From the NCBI GenBank assembly GCA_001599815.1, contig BCIA01000004.1, positions 64,862-128,861 of the forward strand: 64,000 nucleotides of DNA, written 5' to 3'. Under the pieces are notes generated by a model. The model made no database searches. It saw only the letters and a program-made list of their open reading frames with translations, and had not been told where the DNA came from. Origin of the DNA: Furcasterigmium furcatum. Its lineage: Eukaryota > Ascomycota > Sordariomycetes > Glomerellales > Plectosphaerellaceae. Of this stretch, positions 21,903-34,216 are shown piece by piece (the first letter of the stretch is position 1; each line of letters begins with the position of its first letter). A program made the position numbers and the translations under genes.

Positions 21903-23806
21903 GTCGTCGAGTGAAGGCAGCGGGCGTTTAGGAGAATGAATATTTAAAACTTAATTAGATACTGAGTGAGATTGCGTATACCCTAGGACAAAATGAACAT
22001 TCTACCTGTTTAAAAGCAGCACTCGACAGGTGTCAAGATTGCTCAATCTTAGTCCAAGTCTTCGGACTGGAAGGGCTTCCTGGTGGCCACCTCCAGCCTC
22101 GACCCATGAGTGGCATAATGTTACCAGACACATGGTGTGTACGCTCGAGGGTTGCATCTTGTCGACATCCTCAAGAACGATCCACGGCATAGCCCCAACG
22201 CAGCCCCGACGCAACAATGAGAGAGCATCGGTGCGAGGTGTATATAACCTGACTTACCATACCTTACACGTCGCCATCAATACATCATCGGAAGGAGAGA
22301 TCTGGTGGTAGACACGGTGTTAGCATGATTCCCCTCAGATATGAATGGCGGTAGTCCGTGTATAGAAGACAGAACATCAGGCGATGTCAGCTTCGTGTCG
22401 GCATCGGTAGACTTCGATCGGCAAAATAGTTTTGCATCATGTGTTCTTCGTGGTATTGGGTGGAGGGGAGTAAAAGGTGAGGGACTTACTCTCAGTGCCC
22501 ACGATGCCACGGATCTGTCGCCTACGTCGTGGCACGGCTGGCTCACAAGGTATCCCGAACATGCTACTGTCTGGTTGGTTTCCAAGGTCTGATATAGTCT
22601 GTTCTTCACGGCCTGTCTGCAGACATTCCCACATCTATCGCCATGATTCATAATGAATACATCTTACTTGCATCGGTGATCACAGCCCAGTTTGACATCG
22701 CCAACCCCACGTCGATGCTACAGCCTACGTGCCGCATGTACAGTTTCGACTCATTTTGCATCATCATGCATACAGATTCCATCTATTTGGTCGCATTGGC
22801 ACCCAAGAATGCCCTTGAAGGCAGGTGGACGCTGTGCAAACGGCGACACATTTTCCGACATGGGTATCATGCAAGACGTTGTTGTATACTGCATCCATCA
22901 TGGGTGGTTCACGATGACTCATTTTTCATCACCACTTACTTATGTTGCAAACCACAAGCATTAGAGACTATCAATTAGCTCTCATGTGACCTTTTAATAG
23001 CAAATGGGCCGATTTGGAATCCAGTAGCTTCCTCAATTTCGAAGTTAGGAGACACCATAACTCCAGAATTGTGACAGAATTACATCGAATTCGCTATCTT
23101 GTACTGTGGACGAGGGGGCCCACCCTACGAGTAAACCCCGAGTCGCCGGAATTAGGCATATCCCATACTCGTACTTGCAAGACACAGGAAGAACTTGGAA
23201 ACTGTCGTAGGCAAGGGGTTGTGTCAGCACCCCGCGTCAAGCAAGACCTTCGCAATCAATACATGGCGCCAGGCCGCGAGACCCTGGTGAGCGAAATCTC
23301 GAGCCAACAATACTTGGTTTGCGATGCCACATGGGATCTTCGCGATTGACGAAGCAATCTTGCTGAACCTCAAGGGAATCACAGGCACCTTGAATGGTGA
23401 TGTCCAATCGAGCCGGTCACTGTCTTGTTCTATTTCCCCGCCCGCCTGCCTCCCCATCTTGCTCACACTTCATTGTCTGTACATCCACCAAGCCCGTCTT
23501 GAGAGGGATGGCAGTGTCTTACGCTGACCAAATATATTCCTCGTCCTGCCGCATGAAAATGTCCTTACCGGGGGCCTAGCCTCTCCGTTTCAGACTGACA
23601 GGCACCAGCTAGGCATTTCGCATCGGGCCTAAATGGTGCCGGCGAACCCCATAAATGGCATCAAGATAAATTCTGATGTCATTGAATCGAGTTTTTCGAG
23701 ACGCTAGAAAACGTATAAAGACCCTCCGTAACCTCCTCGACACTTTTATGTTTTGTCCTTGTGTCCCCGGCCCTTTCCCCTTCCTAGGCCAGCCGATTCA
23801 TCCTCA
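21903..23806. other. Long intergenic region
   Basis: About 1.9 kb with only short, unrelated frames on both strands. The stretch around 22600-23050 is richer in A/T than its surroundings, which may reflect old mutated repeat DNA. I see no gene. Confidence 0.4.
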
Positions 23807-24862
23807 CTACTCGGGACCCTTGATCACAATGTGGCCCGCGGCGTGTCCCTGCCGGAGCTTCTCGAAGGCCTTGGGGGCGTTGTCCCACTCGAACACCTCG
23901 TCGACCACCGTTTTGATCTTGCCGTCGGCCATCCACGTGCCCAGGCGCTCCAGGTCCTGCTGCTTGGTCTTGACCTGAAGCAGGGCAAACTTGCGGCTGC
24001 CGCCCCCCAGGAAGCTGGGGCGCATCATGCGCGATGTGAGGTTGACCATTCCCGCACCGCCCATGTCGGCGCCGATCTGCACAAAGGTGCCCGACGGCTT
24101 CAGAAATCCCGATGCTGCCGTGTATAGGTCGTACGGCAGCCCGACATTGTCGACCACGTGGTCGAAAACCTGGCCCTTGGCCTTGAGAGCGGTAATGAGG
24201 TCGTCCTTTACATAGTCGATGACCTCGTCGGCGCCCAGCTTCGTGCAAAGGTCGATCTTGCCCGTCGAGGCCACGGCCGTGACGCGGCAGCCCAGGAGCT
24301 TGGCGATCTGGATCGTGTAGGAGCCGACACCGCCCACGCCATTGACCAGAACGTGGAAGCTCTTGTTGATGTCAGACCCTTCCTTGGCCGGCTCCGGCAC
24401 GTATGGAGCTATCGAGATGAGTGCAGCCTGACCGGAGGACCCTAAGCCGCTGGCTTGCTCCATGGAGACGGCTGCCGGCAGCTTGGCGCACCACGAGTCG
24501 CGCGCCACGATGTACTCGCCCAGAGTGCCGAACTGGCACGGGTCTAGGCGACCGAAGACGTTATCCCCCTCGGCGAAGCGGGGCCCCTCCTGGCTGGCCG
24601 CCACGACGGTCCCGGCGAAGTCCATGCCAGGGCTGGCGGGGACCGAGATGACCATCTTGCCCATACCATACGGGAGCTCGGGGACCTTATAGTCGGCGAC
24701 ATTGAGACTTGACGCGCGGACCCGGATGAGCAGCTCGCCCCTGGCCAGAGTGGGCGGGCTCGTTGGCCGCACATGACGTGCGGCGTTGTTCAGAGCCAGG
24801 CTCTTGTGAAGGCCGTTAGCGGCTGAGGAGTACAGCCAGGCGCGCATCGTGTTCGCGGCCAT
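23807..24862 (-). CDS. MDR-family NADPH:quinone oxidoreductase-like protein
   Basis: A single-exon gene of 351 aa. The GroES-like N-terminal domain (RGELLIRVRASSLNVADYKVP, SPGMDFAGTV, GDNVFGRL) precedes a Rossmann domain with VNGVGGVGSYTIQIAKLLG and GADEVIDY, followed by a C-terminal segment (DNVGLPYDLYTAASGFLKPSGTFVQIG) as in RTN4IP1/quinone oxidoreductase relatives. Zinc ligands are lacking. It probably reduces quinones or unsaturated ketones in cytosol or mitochondria, using NADPH. Directly upstream is an adjoining 22-bp tandem repeat. It has no clear metabolic neighbour. Confidence 0.9.
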   Translation of the reverse strand: MAANTMRAWLYSSAANGLHKSLALNNAARHVRPTSPPTLARGELLIRVRASSLNVADYKVPELPYGMGKMVISVPASPGMDFAGTVVAASQEGPRFAEGDNVFGRLDPCQFGTLGEYIVARDSWCAKLPAAVSMEQASGLGSSGQAALISIAPYVPEPAKEGSDINKSFHVLVNGVGGVGSYTIQIAKLLGCRVTAVASTGKIDLCTKLGADEVIDYVKDDLITALKAKGQVFDHVVDNVGLPYDLYTAASGFLKPSGTFVQIGADMGGAGMVNLTSRMMRPSFLGGGSRKFALLQVKTKQQDLERLGTWMADGKIKTVVDEVFEWDNAPKAFEKLRQGHAAGHIVIKGPE

Positions 24863-25628
24863 TCTAAAGGAAGCCCGGCCTGTCGGGGGACGAAGGTAGC
24901 GGAGGAAGGTGCCTGTTTGTGGATGCGCCGTATGGGGTTAATCGTAAGGCCGTATGGGGGCAATCGTAAGGCCCGATGGGTGATGGTGGGTGCGTGGATG
25001 CGTGGGTGGTTAAGAATGTAATGAAAGATGACATCTCATGTCATCTCGGAGAGGCATTGCTGTCGCATCTAATATGCGCCTTGAGATGGCATCGGAGATT
25101 CCCTTCGGTTACGAGGAAAGGTGCTGTCGCTTACTGGCGATCAACTCCAGGGTCTTGATCCAGCCCTCCTACAAAGGCCGTGATGGGCCCCGTGAGATGT
25201 CAGCAAGCGGATGCCAACGAAATTACAAGGACGATGGCTCATCATGAGCGATCGCGCCAGGACATCCATGGTTGCTTATTCAGCCGCTGACAGCCTCCGT
25301 GAGATCGCTGGTTGGACATGGGTACCAATGGATGTTGAGAAGGCACTGCCCCACCACCTCCAGCAAAGATCCCAGATGGCTGGATTCTATGTATATTTGC
25401 CTCGGTGCTGCCAGCTTCTCCCATCCCTCCTTGATGCTCCTTATTGTCTCGTAGTTGCATGCAAGACTCGCCTCCGCGTTTTCGTTACTACCGCTCCCTC
25501 TCTGACCCAGAGACTTAACCATTGCGGCATGACCTAAGTGCATCTTCTGGGCCCGTCTCTGTCGATACCTTTGGGCTGCGTATCAGGCGTGTTACTGCGA
25601 CTCCCGGGATCACAATCATTACACCACC
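24863..25628. other. Divergent promoter region, MDR / TMEM53-like gene
   Basis: About 770 bp; no gene. It contains a 22-bp tandem repeat at 24929-24972 and both promoters. Confidence 0.4.
24929..24972 (+). repeat. 22-bp tandem repeat upstream of the MDR gene
   Basis: Two adjoining 22-bp units, CGTATGGGGTTAATCGTAAGGC and CGTATGGGGGCAATCGTAAGGC, differ at two positions; a third partial unit follows. The repeat lies 67-110 bp upstream of the minus-strand start codon, where a duplicated regulator site would sit. Confidence 0.7.
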
Positions 25629-26808
25629 ATGACAGCACAGGATGTCAGCCCAAGGCGGCAGACTCCCTTGAGCTTTATGACCACCCTCTCTCCCTGGGTG
25701 AGGGTCTATCGACCTTCGAAGGAACCAAAGCCCGAGAACCGCCCGGTTACTGCTGGACAGACTACTAGCCAAATTACTGCGATCGAATCGACCCCCGCCG
25801 AGACCATTCCCGACGCAGGCACCACCGAGGACCAGACGACTGGCGAGACCCTCCCTAGCAAAACCAATACCGTCGAGGCTCCTGCTGACACCACCGCCGG
25901 CGAGACCACCAAGGAGTCGAAGCCCGAAATTGAGAAAGCCATTCCTGTCGGCACCACCGCCGCCAATGCACCGGCCCTTATCATTCTGTTTCCATGGTTT
26001 TCCGCCAACCCGGGTGCCGTTGAAAAGTACATCAATGCCTACCGGTCCATATACCCCTCGGCCGAGATTCTACTGGTGTTCACGTCGATGAAACAGCTGC
26101 TATGGCGGCCTGGAAGGTATGTCACTCTCACTTTTCATTTAATATCCTTCTCTTGCTTTAGTAAAGACGCTTTCGAATAGAGTCTTATGGGTGTCTTACG
26201 CTAACTCACCCAGGAAAACGCCGGACGTCGACCCCGCCATCTCTATTATCAAAGTCATTGCTTCCACCATTACTGTGAAAAAAGGGACTGTTGATAAGCC
26301 CCGAATTCTTGTGCATGCATTTTCCAACGGCGGCTCCGCCATGCTCGCTCGTGTCCGCGAAGCATATGGTGACCCTTTCCCCCCTCACGTCACCATCTTC
26401 GACTCTGGCCCCGGCTTGTACAGCTTCAGTCGGTGCCTCAACGGCGCGACCTCAGGCCTCCCGGGGTGGCTATGGGTTGCAGTATGGCCTGGCTCTGCTC
26501 TTATCACGCTCTCATATGCCGCGCTATATGCCGGCCGCCGTGACGCCTTTCGATATTGGTTTGAGATGCACAATGAGGTAGCCGGGGAGGTGCGCCGGAC
26601 GTACATCTGCAGTGAAGCCGATGAGATGATCGCAATGTCTCACGTGGAGAAAAATGCACGCGAGGCGGAGGCGAAGGGCTATAATGTGCGGTTTGAGAGG
26701 TTCAACGGGTCAGCCCATGTATCTCACATGAGGCTAGACAAAACTAGGTACTGGACGATTATACAAGAGACATGGCAGGGGCTCAGACCAATCTCGTCGA
26801 GGCTCTAA
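25629..26808 (+). CDS. TMEM53/DUF829-family alpha/beta-hydrolase-fold protein (PaxU-like)
   Basis: Exons are 25629-26116 and 26214-26808, with a 97-nt intron, giving 360 aa. After a disordered Thr/Glu-rich N-terminal segment (about residues 40-110) comes the DUF829 core: ALIILFPWFSANPGAVEKYINAYRSIYPSAEILLV, a nucleophile elbow HAFSNGG with Ser near residue 199, IFDSGPG, YICSEADEMI and a final GSAHVSHMR. The serine, aspartate and histidine are arranged as in hydrolases. The family includes TMEM53, a nuclear-membrane protein, and PaxU of an indole-diterpene cluster in Penicillium. No other indole-diterpene gene is present here, so a cluster role should not be assumed. Confidence 0.88.
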
Positions 26809-27359
26809 AATGGCCTCTTGTTTCTCCCGCAGGGACAAAGGAAGAGAGGATGGGTGAATCGGGAGTCTTTGTTGTAGCGTTGGAAGGGGTTACTGGTGTG
26901 CTCGCAAAAGGCTGGAGCGTTGAGATGGTCCGAGGCGCAGTTGCGTCCGATATGGAATTTTCGGAAGGCTTAGAGTCTGCCTCGGAAGCCGTTGAGGTGT
27001 ACGTTGTTGTCGATGAGTCTGGACTAGTGGAGGATGAAACGTTGCTTGACTCGGATGATGAGATGGAGGATACGCAAGACGAGGAAGTGTCCGACCCGAT
27101 GGTGGAGGAAGAATCGGCAGATCGGAAGACGAAGCACCTGACGAAGCCAGGAGACTTGACGAGGTGGCCACATAACCGTCGCTACAAGATGCAATGCTCG
27201 AAGACGGGAGGATTGACGATGGCGCCTCGGAAGGGCCTGGCATGTGAAGCAGCCAAACTCCTAAGCCCGAAACGGTCCTGTAAGAAGTGGCATAAATCTG
27301 GCGTCCTCGGTCGAGAGTTTGATGATCCTGTAATATGGAATATGGGTGCTAAACCCTAA
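26772..27359 (+). other. Acidic open frame overlapping the end of the TMEM53-like gene
   Basis: A 195-aa frame starts inside the previous gene in another frame and runs 550 nt past it. It has a strongly acidic middle (DDEMEDTQDEEVSDPM) and a basic end. It resembles no family that I know, and the antisense frame is also partly open. It may be 3' UTR or part of an unrecognised gene. Confidence 0.25.
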
Positions 27360-27458
27360 AAGAAGAAGAGATACCATCCGTTCATGTACGGTCATGCGAG
27401 TCTGCTGCGGTTCTTTCCGCACCATCTAGCGTAGTAGGATCCCGATGGGTCTATATAT

Positions 27459-27488
27459 ACTAGGTTAAGTATCACTAGGTTAAGTATC
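27459..27488 (+). repeat. Perfect 15-bp tandem direct repeat
   Basis: ACTAGGTTAAGTATC occurs twice with no spacer, in a short A/T-rich stretch. Possibly a minor replication slippage product or a target-site scar. Confidence 0.6.
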
Positions 27489-29341
27489 ATCACGATGCGG
27501 ACTGGTGACACCGAGAGTTCACCCCTCACGTCGTAAATGAGCCCCTCTGATGAGGGCCTCGCGGGAAGATATTCTTCGGGCAGCTCGCATTGCGCCATGG
27601 CCAGGCCTGAGTAGAGACATGAGATAGCCACAGCCATGTGTAGTTCCGATGAGGTGGTGAATGTTCCTCCCGCTATGATGGTCGGATGTAGTGGCACGAT
27701 TTGTACGGAAGCGCGATGTTTCTTATGACACCACGGTTCGAGGTGTCGCTGCCCGGTATCGACCAGCAAGGGGTCGATAACACATCCGGCGAGCCTAGAG
27801 TCGACGCTTGCGGGTTGAAGTGGTCTACGCTGGAGGAGCCGGGGGAATGGCAGGACAGGGCAGGCGGTAGGGCCACGGCCGAGCTGGTTCGGGTCGCCCA
27901 GACCATCACGCCCAATTACTTGCTGGTGGGATGCGGGTAAATCTCGCCGCAGTAGCAATAAAGTCCAAGAGGCGGCGAGCCTTGTACTTACGTCGCATTG
28001 GAAGTGAGATGGAACATGCTAGACCGCTCCTTTTGTCTGTATTCAATGTTTTACAGTTCAGGGGTGCGCGTTTGCTAGTTTACCATGTACAGACTCTGAC
28101 GTTGAGAGCAACGTGACAACTACACCCTATAGTGAGTGAATAGATAGAAGGCCTTTGTCCATGACATCTGAAGCCTCCATCATCCGCGGCAGATGTGAGT
28201 AGGACGTCCGTCTCCCAGACGGACGGCGGACCCTAGCCTCCACCAAGACGAAGCCGGACAAGTTCCCCTACCTCCAATGCTGATAAAGTCGAGTCGAAAC
28301 ACGGATCAGAGTTGGAATGACGTATTCTAGCCCTGTTCTCTACCCTTTACGACAAGGCTTACATCCACAACCCGAGGACGTTCGCGCCCGCTTCTCTGCC
28401 GTGGTTGTTTGCCGACCTCGACTCGACTGTCTCGGCCACGGGCTTGCCGAACTCTGACTGGAAGGCCAAAACCTTTCTCCGCTTCTCCTTCCTCCCGATG
28501 TATAAAAAGTTCCATATCATTGATCCGGGCGCAGTACCATAGGCTGACATCAATATCCAGAGATCTACCATATTAGCCACCTCGCACATGCACGTTGTCC
28601 AGATGCCCTTAGCCGGAACCCGCGACTTTAGCCTAATTCTGTCCGTCGAGATCTAGATGGCATCTGCCGTCCCGCGCCAAACTAGGTGCTACTCCGGGTC
28701 GGGCCATTACCGACATGGTGAAAGTCCTTGGTACCTCGGGGTTGGCCAGTGAAATGCAGTGAAATGCCCGAGACATCTCATCCATGCAACGGATTGGCCT
28801 AGGCTTCGTATTTCCGGTGTCACATGATAAACTTAGATTGCAGTGGCTGTAATTCTCACTCCGTGTTTGATGTTAAGAGCCTGTGGTGCGACTGGCTAAC
28901 CTGAGGGCCCAGAAGACGACTGGTTTTGGGTTCAATAATGAAAAGGATTGGAACTTCTGCCGGATGCAAACTTCCATCCAATCCAAAATTGCCATGCCCT
29001 CGTCGAGAAACCAATGGTGTGGTCTTGAGTCTGCTGACTTCAGCACCATGCTGCGTTTCGCATCTAGCACTTGATGTGTCCAGACTCTTTTAGCCAGAAA
29101 CACCCGGCACAAGCCTGATAGGACAGGCCAAGGTTATGGAGCGACCTCACCTGTCCCTCCCGCAGAAACATGCGATGGGATTCGAAACCCACTCACTTCC
29201 TGACTGCCGAGGTGCGGAGATGACCCAGACAGCCCAGATCCCTGCTCTTTGCTATAGACCAAGGGTCATAAGTCCGGCTTGGGTTACTTCGGGCCAGTGG
29301 CTCCGATGGTACTTTCCGGAGCTCGTATTGATTGGTCTTGA

Positions 29342-30189
<848 letters not shown>

Positions 30190-31862
30190 GCCTCGACCGA
30201 AGTATCTTGGAAGAAACTTGGCTGATTCTTCTAGATCCGAGTACTGCTTGAATGGTTCTCTGAAGCCTGCTGGATCTGGCCAAGCTTAGTGCAATTTGAA
30301 TGATCGGGAGACGGTGTTGGACGTTCGAAATTGTGTTTCTTCCTTCATAGCTCCTCTTAGTCCATGAGATTTCAAAACTTTTGTGGTTCAGATCCCGATT
30401 CACTCTCACTTTGCATTCTTATCAGCATATTCAGACGTTTGTTGCAGTGGGTCTTGACGTTAAGAAGGAACTAAATGGTGTTTTGATGAACTCACGATGT
30501 GCTTCTCCCAGATGGAATCCCAGTTATCACAAAGAGGGGTGATGTGTCTCCATTTGGACTTGCGTGCCTCGGGGACGAGAAAGTTCTTTTCGCCATGTGT
30601 CAATGTGTCCAGCCTCTGCCATGTCCTGGATGTGCCGGTGCCACGACCGGGCAGTCATCGCCGTCTGGAGACGTGCGCCACCGGGGTTGTGCCTCCTCTC
30701 GCCCTCGTTCAAGCTTCGTAGGAAGACTCATGAGTGAGGACATCAAGGTCTCTGAGCCTTCCTGTGCTGCCCTCTCCTGGGACACGGTGGCCAATGCCTC
30801 ATCCCAAAGCGCCTCAAGTGAGCGTGACAGACCCTTTTTCGGTTGGCCATGACCGAGGACTGGGAACCTTAGCTCTGGAGAGAAACAGTTTTGTGAGGTT
30901 CAAAGGAATGGGTCTCAAAATGCCGAGAGGATAGAAGAAGCCTCTAGAAAGAAGGGACAGAGCTTGGGGTGGTAACTGGAGCGTGGCCGTAGAGGGAGGG
31001 CTGTAGGCGAGGGAGTTGTGGAGAAGAAGAGGTTTGGGTTTGGGAAGGGAACATATCCTTGACAACCGGAAGGAAATGAGATTTTGTCTTGAAAGGGGAG
31101 GCATAGAGAGCAGAGAAAGAGTGGGATGGGAACGAGTGGCGTGACTGAGGGGGGAAAGTAGGGTTTGAGGAAAGAAACAGTGGCGATTTTGGGAAGGACG
31201 TGGCGGTTCGCAGAGTCAAGTCGAAGGGCTGAGGAAGGGGAGAGAGTCAGAAGAGATTCCAGAGCGCCGAAGTCGATGCTCCCAAGAAGTTGAGGGTCAT
31301 GATGGCCAATGGCTCCCTGGCGAGTGAGGCCCGGCCATCAGCACCTGCTTCATCGAGCCCAAGAGCACGAAAGCAAGAGACTCTCATGGACACCTCTGCC
31401 GCGGCATTCATGTCTGCGGTCAAGAACACTGTTGAAAGGGTGGCCATGGCGAACTGGACGATTCTAGCGACTCGGGCCCGGCAGCTACCTTGAGGAATGT
31501 TTCGCTGGCGGCATCGAGCTCCATTGGAGGCGTGGCACGGCGTCACCCGGCCGGGGCGGTGTAGCTGGTCCCCGACGTGCTGGTTCTCAGTACATCATAA
31601 GTCTGCTCGCCGGTAACAAGCTTGGGCCTTACCTACAGTGAGCCTCGAGCCCTGGCCACAAACCACCATCACTGCTTGCCGAGATCGCGAGGTGCCTTGT
31701 TGCTTCAGAAAACATGACGTTCAATCATTATTATGTAAGAATCAGAGCTATGAGTGGGTATCGACAATCATCAGGCGTGAACGCTTCCTCCTTCGTCTCC
31801 TGACATGTGCGTTGACTTGCAAGTTCCTCCAGAGAGTGCTGATCATTCGGTCCTGGCTGACA
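30190..31862. other. Intergenic region with a purine-rich strand
   Basis: About 1.7 kb with no recognised gene. From about 30920 to 31270 the plus strand is strongly purine-rich (long AG/GA strings), and the complementary strand is pyrimidine-rich. A 99-aa minus-strand frame (31247-31546) resembles nothing known. Confidence 0.4.
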
Positions 31863-34216
31863 CTATGCCGCGGCTTCTTTCGGGGCGGCATCTTCGGTGG
31901 GAGCGGCCTCCTTCTTGGCGGCGGCCTCTTCCAGCTCCTTGACCTTCTTCTCCAGTGCCGCCTGCTTCTCGATGGCCTGCGTCTTGTCGCCCTCGGCAGA
32001 CGTGACGCTGGCCTGCAGCTCCTCGATCTTGGCCTTCAGCTTGGCCTCTGCCTCGTTGGCAGCGGTGGTGGCCTTCTCGGCGCTGGCAAGGCTCTCCTCA
32101 ACCTGCGCCTTCAACTTGGTCTCGGCCTCGGTCGCGGCGGCCTTGGCCTTCTCAGCGGTGGCGAGGCTCTCCTCAAGCTGGGTCTTCAGCTTAGCCTCAG
32201 CCTCGGTGGTGGCGGTCTTGGTCTTCTCAGCAGCCGCAACGCTCTCCTCGATCTGGGCCTTCAGCTTGGCCTCAGTCTCGGCGGCGGTGGTCTTGGCCTT
32301 TTCAGCAGCTGCGACGCTCTCCTCGATCTGGGCCTTCAGCTTGGCCTCAGCCTCGGTGACGGCGGCGGCAGCCTTCTCGGCGCTGGAGACGCTCTCTTCA
32401 AGCTTGGCCTTCAGCGCGGCCTCGGTCTCGGTGGCGGTGCTAGTGGCCTTCTCAGCGCTGGCGAGGCTTGCCTCAAGCTCCTGGACCTTGGTCTTGAGGG
32501 CAGCCTCCGAGTCGCTGGAAGACTTTGCGCTAGATGTAAGCTCGGCAACCTTGCCCTCCAGGGCCTTCTGCTCCTACGAATCAAGTTAGCGGGCAGCCCG
32601 AGCGACAGAATGGAGCAGATGGAACTCACTGATTGAGCGGACTTGAGCTCTTCGCTGGCCTTGGTCGCGTTGCTCTGCGCGGTGTCGAGTTGCGCTTGCA
32701 GGGCAGCAGTCTGAGTGGTGGCATCTCCGGAGGACTTCTTAACCTCCTCAAGCTCAGCCTTGACAGCGGCAAGTGCGGCCGAGGCCTTCTCAGAGTCCTG
32801 CTGCAGAGTGCTGACGCGAGCAACCTGCTCATCACGGTCCTTTGTAAGAGAGGCAACCTCCTCAGACGACACCTTGAGCTTCTCCGCCAGGGCCTCGCCC
32901 TCCTGCTTGGCCTTTGCGAGCTCGCCGTCGTGCCGATCCTTGAGCTTCTTTTCCGCGTCCTGCAGCTGTGAGGCAACATCGGCCTGGGCCTTGGCGGCAT
33001 CGGCCTTGTGCTGGTCGATCTGTGCCTGCAGGGTGGTCTCGCTCGCCTTCTTCTCCTCTCCGAGCTTAGCGGCGTCGCCTTGGCTGACCTTCAGATCCTG
33101 AGAAAGCTGGTCATTGGCGGATTGCAGGGCGGCATGCTTCTCCTTCCAGTCAGCTGCCTCCTTCTTGGCGGCCTCGGACTCTGCCGAGCCATCGGCCTTG
33201 AGCGACTCGTTGGTCTTCTCCAGGACAGCGACTTTCTCCAGCAACTCGGCGACCTGCTTGCGAAGGGCGGCAGTCTCGGTCGTGGAGTCTCCCTGGGCCT
33301 TTTCGTGCGTGTCGGACAGAACCTTGTACTTCTCTTCCCAGTCGGCGAGCGCCTTCTTCGAGGTGGCGATCTCGGCCTCGGACTCCGACTTGAGCTTGTT
33401 GAGGGTCTGCTGAATGGTGTCTGCCTGCTCCTTGGCCTTGACGAGCTCGGCTCCGGACTCGGTCTTGAGGGTGTCGAGGGATTGCTGAAGCTCGGTGGTG
33501 CTGGCCTTTGCCGCGGCGAGCTCAGTTTCGGAGTCGCCCTTGAGCTTGTCCAGGGCCTGCTGCAGCAGCCTGAGGCTTTCGTTTGCCTGGGCAGAGGCAG
33601 TGGATTGCTCTTCGAGGGCCTTGTTCGAGGTGGCGACGTCTCCCTGGAGCTTGGTGAGGTCGAGCTGCAGGGTCTCGTGCTTCTTGTCGGAGTCCGCGAG
33701 GCGGGTTTTGAGGGCGGCGATCTCGGCTCTCAGAGAAGACTCGATGCTCGCGTGCTCCTCCTTTGCGTCCGACAGCTCCTTCTTGACCGACACGACCTCG
33801 GCCTCGAGTGCTTCCTTCTGCTGCTCGGCGGCCTTGAGCTTCTCCTCCAAGGAGGCGAGCTGCTGCTTTGCCGCGTCCAATTCGCGAGCGGTGGTGGCAG
33901 CGGCCTCCTGATTGGCCTGGAGCTGCTGAGCAGCTTGCTCCTCCTTCGTCTTGAGGTCGGCCTCGAGGCGGCCAATGCGGGCCTGACTCTCGCCGCTGGA
34001 GGAGGAGAGTTGGGCATCAAGGGCCTTGATCTTCTCGCGCAGGTCCTCGGCCTCTTTCGTGGCGGTGGTATGCTCCTTTTCCTTCTTGGAGAGGTCCTTC
34101 TCCAGTGCGTCGATGGTGCCCTGCTTGTCCGCCAGCGACTTCTCGAGCTCGGCCCGATCGGCCTTGGTGAAGCCCTCACCGCCTCCGGAAGAAAAGGAGG
34201 AAACGACGTTGCCCAT
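31863..34216 (-). CDS. Long coiled-coil protein with possible N-myristoylation and 25-aa repeats
   Basis: Exons on the minus strand are 34216-32630 and 32573-31863, with a 56-nt intron, giving 765 aa. The protein begins MGNVVSSFSSGGG: glycine at position 2 and serine at 6 fit the N-myristoylation pattern MGxxxS. Almost all of the rest is predicted coiled coil, very rich in Ala, Glu, Lys, Gln and Ser. The second exon carries about six tandem 25-residue units of the type AKLKAQIEESVAAAEKAKTAAAETE. The end is KEAAPTEDAAPKEAAA. No enzyme domain is visible. If myristoylated it could act as a membrane-attached tether or scaffold. The frame is open upstream to 34489, but this extension has no supporting features. 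I do not know a named homologue. Confidence 0.82.
32020..32510 (-). repeat. 75-bp tandem coding repeats in the coiled-coil gene
   Basis: About six units of 75 nt encode 25-aa repeats with conserved EESxAxAEK cores. They are diverged at third positions, so duplication is not very recent. Unit number may vary between strains. Confidence 0.7.

Noticed and set aside
27392..27958. 188-aa minus-strand frame
   Set aside because: No family resemblance; other frames over the same stretch look equally plausible, so no coding call.
28205..28230. Short inverted repeat CCGTCTCCCAGACGG
   Set aside because: A 6-bp stem with no neighbouring gene end or repeat unit; expected by chance in this much sequence.
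29165..29185. GGATTCGAAACCC string that looks like a tRNA T-arm
   Set aside because: The loop has an extra base and there is no matching acceptor stem or anticodon arm nearby.
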